DNA of 64,000 nt from NCBI GenBank assembly GCA_035610365.1, contig CM069432.1, positions 167,398,035 through 167,462,034 on the forward strand, read 5' to 3'. The notes beneath the pieces were generated by a model. That model did no database searches. It was not told where the DNA came from and saw only the letters and a program-made list of their open reading frames with translations. Below, piece by piece: positions 57,180 through 64,000 of the stretch; position 1 is the stretch's first letter; each line of letters begins with the position of its first letter. This stretch comes from Aquatica leii (taxonomy: Eukaryota; Arthropoda; Insecta; Coleoptera; Lampyridae). The translations under genes were made by a program, and so were the position numbers.

Positions 57180-60100
57180 TAAATTATTTTAATTAAAATT
57201 AAATGTATGTATAAAATTGTAAAAGTTCTATTATTTAGCTGTGACAATTATACAGAAAGATTTAAAAGTTGAAATTACCTATTGTATTTTTTGTATAAAA
57301 AATAATCTTTGTTAATAATTCTATAAAGTTATTTAATTTTTATGATAATGGTAACATGTAATCATCAAGAAAGTATTTCTAATATTAGGTTAACTGCTTC
57401 ATTCAAGTTTATGTCAGTGCAATACTACTAATTTGATCCGTTTACTTCCGTGTAATTATTAGTCAAAACTATAATTTGGTAATTAATATTTGAAAATGCT
57501 ATTTAATAAATTCATGTTGAAGTAAATGGTAAAACTACTAAATAACTTTTATTTTGCTGCGTTGTATATTTTATTATAATGACTAAATAATTACACTTTT
57601 AATTTAATACATGTATTTCGTAATTCAAAAATTCTAATTGCACTTTTATTTATTTACAAAGAGTATATAATTAAATAGAAGTTATTTCTGAATTACTGTA
57701 AAAAAACGTTATCATGAGATGCGTATTTAAGTATGTAGTTACAAATAAATTTTAAAGTTGTTTAAATTTAAAATAAAATTTATAGTAAGTTAATATCAAA
57801 ATATTAGGTAAATCAAATGTTTTTAGAAAACATGTCATTGTTTTTTTATTTATTTATATACTGTAAAGGAATTGAAATAGGGCATAATACTTTTATTTAG
57901 GCTAAGGGTTTATTTTATGCGTTGTTTTGGATTTTTTTAGTTGTCCCTTTCCTTTTACAACGATTTTCTTGTTTTTTTCTTACATTTTTTGAGTTTTTGC
58001 AATGGTTTTAAACAATGTCTGTGCGTCATTTATACAAAATCATCAATTTAAATATTATAGTGATCAGGACAATTGGTACTCAATACGCAATTTGTCATTT
58101 TTCTTTAGTAAAGTTTATTAGAATTGGTTAATCACTTTAAGTAATAACCGGTAGCCTAACATGCAAACGAGAGGTTTGTGTACAATTTGCTGTTAAGGGC
58201 TCTTAATTTGGTAAAAATCTAATACCTGCAATTAAATGTAATGCATTTACTTCAAAATTGATCTTTGAATTGTCTTTATTATAACTATTTTATATCGAAT
58301 CTAAACTGAAATCAAGAAAAATTAAAGAAGCAATTAATAGTTATTTAACGAACAAGGTTGTTAATGATAGCGATTAATAATCGAAACATTTTAACGCCGT
58401 GAGCGAGTGTAGCAAGCAAACGCGTTAATATTGTCGAGATTATTTGTCGCCGATTAACAAATGAGTTAGTTTTAAAGTTTTTCCGTTGATCGTACGTTGG
58501 TAAAACGTGTAGAGTTATAAGGAAACTAAAACATACGTAACCCAATGTTATATCTGGTAGTTGTGCAATATCGTTAAATCAGTGGTTGCTAACAATTTTA
58601 TTGGTTGCTATACAAAAACGTTCATTATTAGAAATTCATTCATTGGTTCAAAATCGTTTATTAATAAAGGTCATTAACGATCTATTTCTGATACATTATT
58701 ATACGTTAATGTTGTTATTAACAGACAATCGACGAAAAAATTATTAAATATCCTAACAATTTCAACAGAGACAGTAGTTACGAACTATCTGACACCTGGT
58801 TACCTATTATTCTATAATCTTAATTTGCCCACCAATTACACTTAAGCTACGTCTAGAGTTTACGGTGGTTTTCCTATAGACCTTCGAGCAGATCTGTAGC
58901 TAAATAAACTTGCGTCAATTATTTAGTTTTTAATTACGTTAGTTTTATAATTGTCAAACTAATTTAATTTATACTGACTGATGAAGAACTTAGCTTAAGT
59001 TCACAACCTTGCTTGTAACTTGTATTAAATAAATATACACTAGTTACCCTAAAAAAGCATTAATATAATACTTGTGTTTTTAAGTAAAATATTCTGTATG
59101 TAATTAGCTTAATAAGACACTTGTTACGTGTTTTAAACTGACTTACGGCACAAATATATTTAAATAAAGGCTGCGATAGCTCTGTCAAAGTAAACAGTTA
59201 GGTAGTGAGTGTTTTCAAACCAAACTTGTTAATAAAGAAATGGGCACCACTATAATTACTTACCAATTGCTTACAATGTCCCAACCTAATAGCAAAATAT
59301 AGAAATAACTAACGGACTCAAATTAAGCAAATACTGTTTCTTCACTTCCTCTTTAATACACAAATAAATTAATGTACATCCGCAGCCTTTTTGGCTGCTA
59401 ACATTTAATAATGCAAATGAAATAACTTATACAATAATTTGACACACTAACAATATCTCTAGTAATATTGAACGGATAAACTCCTTTGCTTAAATAGGTA
59501 CTGACCTTGCAATCGTACTTACGATAGATTACAGATATCCCTCACTTATTTACGTTAACGCAAAATATAATCATTGACAGTTTTCCAAATCACTACGATA
59601 TAGCGATATCTACCTTACCTTGATAATAACTAAAGAGACGTCCTTCGAAGAGCTCAACGAAGTGTCTAAATAATAATCCCAACTCTGAAAATAAATCAAA
59701 CACAAATATTTGTCCTACATTCGAGTCAAATTAAATAAACTGACACAAACAAATAATTAAAACAAAGTTCACTAACCGACCATAAACAAAATATCTACCT
59801 CAAATGAGTTACGTTACGATTTTACTTTAATTAAGAATGAATTGTAAAAGTATTTAGTGAAACACGAATCAAATTATTATTATAAACAACTAAGATTAAC
59901 ATTGAACCAAGAATTAAATTGTAACTAAATAAACCTGTTAAATTATCGGTAACCATGTAACGATTCCCTATTCCGATGCGACACCCAGCAAATGGATAGG
60001 AAACAGCTTATTTTCGCTTTCCAGTCGATGTGACTAACAAAAATGACGCTACCAAATTTGAACAAAACTTCCAACTGCACCCAATTAATCCAAATTAAAT

Positions 60101-61390
60101 ATACACGATACCATTTGAGGATGATTCTCAGGAAAAGAATATCTTCCACAGATATGACGACGATTTTCAAGATTACGTTAATTTTTTTTTAAATCTGAAC
60201 TTAATCGCTATAACAAAATACCCCGAATTAAAACTTAAATTTTCCCTATGATATCCACACAATGTAAAAGAAAACTTAACTTACCTCGCATAATGAGCTT
60301 TCTAACAAACACGTGCTACTAATTAGCTTCCCAATTAAAACCGTCAATTGACAAAAAATACCCTTGTCAGCAACTTCCAAATATGTAAACGAATTCAGGG
60401 AATACCTTAATTTCACCCAAATTATGAAGATAAAAGCCAAAAGTAATATGGCTGAACGGGATCACACAAAAGCGCGTTTGTTGCACTTTTTGAATATTAA
60501 AACCCGAATGGATTAACCGAAAAGCTATCGCTATTTCCGATTGTGCATGACCAAAAACAAGCAATTTAAAATAAAATCCTTAACCTAGTTTAAATCTTAT
60601 ACTAGAATTTAAAATTGATAGAAATCATTAGTAATGTTACACACTTTGCAATAGTACTATAAAATATTTGTTACAGTTAAAAATGCCAAAAATAAAATTT
60701 TACAGTTAAGCAATTTTAATCGCATGCCATGAAATGATCAAGGAGTTGCAAAGAAAGAAAAAAACTAATATCTACATGAACCGATTTTTTTTTACTGTTT
60801 TGTGTATAATCTTTTAAATTTTGTAAGTGAATATATTCAAGCGTTATAGTATTTGTTGATTTTATTATTTATTGTACTTTGCATGTACATTTATGTACCT
60901 ACAATGAATGTTTTGATCTGTGACAAATGTACTTATTAAAGACTGCTACAAAATCTACCTTAGATAATAAGTGGACGTCTACTGAACATTATAAGGTCCA
61001 TATATATACATCTTATGGATATCCACTGGACGTTTGTGTACTATCTGTGCCGTTTAACAAATTTTTTTTTGGATAATGTGTCAGGTATCTTCTTTATATA
61101 AAGTGAAACTTTAGTACGATACGTAGCAATAACAATTTTCACCGATTACGTTTTTTTCTCTATGCCGTGTTTTACGCAAATAGAACCTAAACTCTGTTAA
61201 ATTTGTTAAAGCAGTTTAGTTAGGGTTTTCAAACAGTTGCAAATTATGTAATATAAATGTAGCTTAGTTAGAAATCAAAATATTTTTTTTTACATTAAAA
61301 GTCATAAATACTACTTTATAGTTTCATTACAGTGGCAATGTAAGTGGTCTTAAAGTCAATTTAAGTAGTTAGAAATAATTTTTTTAAGGT
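57180..61390. other. Gene-poor interval
   Basis: No coding gene recognised in about 4.2 kb. There is a hairpin with CTGATGA but no GAAA at 58979-59010. From 59240 to 60600 base composition is slightly less AT-extreme, with short open segments lacking known motifs. Confidence 0.4.
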
Positions 61391-61398
61391 TTTTAGAG

Positions 61399-61673
61399 TG
61401 AACGCGTTATTGTTTGATCCCAAGCTGCGCGAGAACGATCAGCTGATTTGCTACAATCCACTATGAAAAAGTTGACTACTTTTATACATGGTGCGTGTAT
61501 GCTATAATTTATACAAGGTAACTGAAATAAATGTAATTTTAATTTGTACTTGTGTTAATACTTGATTGTTATTATTTTGAAGTAACACCAACAAAAATTA
61601 AGTGTAAAATATGAAAGGAAGCTCCGAACTTACTTTTTGCATTTACCAAGTGAACTAGCTGCATCGAGATTGT
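61399..61673 (+). repeat. Dispersed direct repeat, copy 2
   Basis: Same orientation as 51604-51860. It holds 18 extra bases between two AGCTG words (61423-61445) that are absent from copy 1, consistent with a deletion between short repeats in copy 1. Confidence 0.75.
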
Positions 61674-61774
61674 GGACAAAGTATTCAATGCTTGAATCAA
61701 CTATTAAGTTACAAAAAAACCTATACATATTAGAGAATGTAGAAAACAGTACTTTTTTTAAATGAAACGAAAAC

Positions 61775-61907
61775 TAACGGCCGGTTGAACCAACCCGACT
61801 TAAACTTAAGCAATACCTAAAAACAATAGTTGCTATGGTTTTAACAATTGTATCTAAGTTTTTGAGCTTTGCTTAAGTTTAAGTCATGTTGGTGCAACCA
61901 GCTATTA
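61775..61907. mobile_element. 133-bp MITE with 39-bp inverted ends
   Basis: The arms 61775-61813 and 61869-61907 are complements with a few mismatches and share TGACTTAAACTTAAGCAA-type inner sequence. No coding capacity. The target duplication is unclear because the outer bases are TAA/TTA. Confidence 0.8.
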
Positions 61908-62228
61908 GAAACGAACAATTAAAAGCTGTCATCTTAAGATTTTGAACGAATGAATGCAGTTATTACAAACTCATTAATTGGCCGATTGATTTAAAAAAGG
62001 ATACTTACTTGTGTGACTATACCAAATAAAAAGAAAGACTAAATTTAAAAGTTTTATCATGCAAGAATCTTTTCTTTTAATTTTGTTCATTCACCATAAA
62101 AAAATAATGCAGTTAAATATATTTCAACCAAATTTAAAATCATTTATATACTTATAATAATAAAATAAGTAAAACATTATAAACCAAATACATCACATAA
62201 TTTTATATTTATTTATTTAAATCGATCT

Positions 62229-63765
62229 ACTAATGGTCCTCGTTTATTCCGGTAATGACTTGTGAAATGCACAGTAAAGATGTGAGCGATATTAATCCAT
62301 TAAAGGTTAACGATTTACAATAAGTGTCTATTACATGTTTTTTTTGTATATACCTTTCTTCAATTTTTAGGATGTGTCGACATACTTGTGACCATTCCTT
62401 TGTACCTACACTTGCAATTTTTTCTTTTACCAAAGACTCCACCTCATTTAACTTAAACGTGATGTTTCTAGTTCCAACCCAATTCTTAATAATAACCCAA
62501 TTTTTTTCTATAGGGTTTAATTCTGAGTGATAAGGTGGTAATCGACATACAGTATGTCCATGTTTAGCAAATAATGAATCAATTGCTTATCGGCTTATTT
62601 ATTAGTATTAAACTGTACAGTTCTGCTTTTGTAGATTTTTCTTCGTACGTAATACCACGTCCATTTAGCCACAATTTCATGTCTGCTTTTCTATTATTAA
62701 AATTGGGAGTTTTAACTGCCAAAACATTATGGTAACTGGCATTACCCATAACCACTACAAAATTTTTGGGAAGATTGGGAATTAATTGATTTTCCAACCA
62801 ACGATTATAATTGTTAAAATTCATTTCGTCATGGTAGTCTCCACTTTTCTGACCAGATTTAAATATCAATAGTGCATTATTGACAAAACCATCATTACCA
62901 CCAGCATATTTACTCTTAGATATTGGACACTTTAGCCCTTGATTTGATTTATCAGTTCATTGGTAAGAAGTTGTATGGGAAGCGTGAATGTAAGTTTCAT
63001 CGGTATAAATGATTGGACGTCCTTCTTTACGATACTTATAGTTATTGCTCTTATGTATGATACTCGTAAATTTCGCACATCATGACGTTCCATCAACATA
63101 GGACGATTATCAGTGGTTTTTTGCCATCTAAAAGAAATATATATTTAACCTTCAATTCAAGTTCAAGAATTACGATTTTTTACAAAACAATCAAATCTAT
63201 TTATTTCAGTAAAAGTAGAACATCGAGTAAATGAAACAAATTAATTATTATACCTGAATCCTCTAGTTTTTATAAGGTTTTTCTTAATGAAGTTTCTTTG
63301 CCCGAAAAGCCAATGGTATCGTCATCCTTGATTTTCTCGTAAACAGCCTTCAAAGTAGGTGTTCATCCATCAGTAAGATGGAAATTGTAAACAATTCTTT
63401 GTATAATTTGTTTAGCACAATTGTCTACAGTAGATTTAGGAGATGCCTTATGAAATTTTTTTCTCTGTGATTTAAATGTAGTTTGATCGCCAGTTTCAAT
63501 TAACTTGCCTTCTCGCACAATACGTACTACAGTAGCTCGTGAAACTCCTGTTGCTTGAACAACCGTATCAATAAGATTGCCTTTACAAAATAAAAGTAAA
63601 TTATTGAATGTATGTAATGCATAACCTAACAATTACCTTTCTCATTTCTTTCTTTAAAATACGAATAAACATTCCATACTTTTGTCTACCCTAGATTCTT
63701 TAGGATATGTGCCTCTTTTCGTGGCCGAAGATGCAGCAGCACTAATTTCGCATTCATCAGACATG
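62229..63765 (-). pseudogene. Tc1/mariner-like transposase remnant D, most complete copy
   Basis: Minus strand from the ATG at 63765 (MSDECEISAAASSATKRG). After a one-base shift, KVWNVYSYFKERNEKG joins over a probable intron to NLIDTVVQATGVSRATVVRI (helix-turn-helix, about 63490-63580). Next come DRPMLMERHDVRNLR-like text, EGRPIIYTDETYIHASHTT (first Asp, about 63015), GGNDGFVNNALLIFKSG and DYHDEMNFNNYNRWLENQL. Then VVVMGNASYHNV, where the catalytic Asp is Gly (62746-62744), then LPPYHSELNPIEKNW (Glu at 62508-62506), and the C-terminus EWSQVCRHILKIEERYIQKK to 62230. There is at least one nonsense change (TGA for Trp in YQWTD) and frameshifts. The Asp-Glu gap is about 78 residues. Confidence 0.83.
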
Positions 63766-63769
63766 CTGT

Positions 63770-64000
63770 AATTAAACTTGAATCGTAACAAAAACCGATC
63801 ACAAGAAATATTTTACTTACTTGTAAGTCAATAATACAGACAGCAGAGTTTTAAAAAAAAACTGGTTGTAGTTTCATTAATAGACTTGAGAAACGATAAT
63901 AAGAACAAATAAGTAAACGGAAAGAAGCAATCAAAATAATTAAAATGGCGATTACTGGTCGACGTTTTTAGTTCGATCTATAAATCGTTTAATCGCATAA
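63770..64000. other. Right edge of window
   Basis: AT-rich DNA upstream of remnant D. No inverted end could be paired inside the window. Confidence 0.4.

Noticed and set aside
58979..59010. CTGATGA followed by a perfect GAACTT/AAGTTC hairpin as another hammerhead
   Set aside because: The hairpin is followed by ACAACC and not GAAA, so an essential core element is missing, and no Penelope-like sequence is adjacent.

Overview
The window looks like insect nuclear DNA. It is strongly AT-rich, has spliced genes with short introns (55-63 bp), holds six arthropod cuticular-protein genes, and is filled with metazoan transposable elements. I see no rRNA, tRNA, CRISPR array or prokaryotic operon. The insect order cannot be fixed from the sequence alone.

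The only host genes I can support are a loose cluster of six related cuticular protein genes. Three lie on the minus strand (about 4.3, 7.4 and 17.5 kb) and three on the plus strand (about 32.5, 47.6 and 56.5 kb). All share one design: a 12-base first coding exon (four residues), a short phase-0 intron inside the signal peptide, a second exon with a Rebers-Riddiford-like chitin-binding domain, and then the insect 18-residue cuticle motif (DTPEV..AKAEHL type). In each, a TATA-like box lies roughly 67-86 bases before the ATG. Genes 2 and 3 sit in a recognisable tandem segmental duplication. Gene 6 is longer, with an Ala/Pro-rich spacer and a second copy of the 18-residue motif. They are presumably secreted by the epidermis and assembled with chitin.

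Between and around these genes the DNA is a transposon graveyard. 0.17-3.4 kb: a near-intact PIF/Harbinger element (TAA target duplication, 107-bp inverted ends, spliced transposase, and a MADF accessory gene broken by one in-frame stop). 5.3-6.0 kb: mariner remnant. 8.6-11.0 kb: 5'-truncated non-LTR retrotransposon. 13.4-14.6 kb: hAT derivative with an exact 8-bp duplication. 15.1-15.9 kb: Harbinger remnant. 18.6-18.8 kb: inverted pair of hammerhead-like motifs. 19.0-21.6 kb: CACT-ended element with TTA duplications and a zinc-finger/RNase-H-like pseudogene. 22.3-23.2 kb: Penelope-like 3' end with a hammerhead-like motif. 24.4-25.7 kb: piggyBac remnant. 34.3-38.0 kb: internally deleted Ty3/gypsy element. 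38.0-38.9 kb: Tc1/mariner-like remnant split by a palindromic MITE. 40.0-40.4 kb: orphan LTR plus primer site. 41.2-44.2 kb: hAT-like element with an exact 8-bp duplication and a nearly complete gene. 44.4-45.3, 49.2-50.4 and 62.2-63.8 kb: more Tc1/mariner-like relatives. 52.2-53.6 kb: piggyBac. 54.2-55.4 kb: Penelope-like remnant with another hammerhead-like motif.

The observations most worth following are the hammerhead-like cores tied to Penelope-like elements, the four relatives of a Tc1/mariner-like lineage with an unusually wide Asp-Glu spacing, the CACT-ended transposon family, and the intact-looking Harbinger element.
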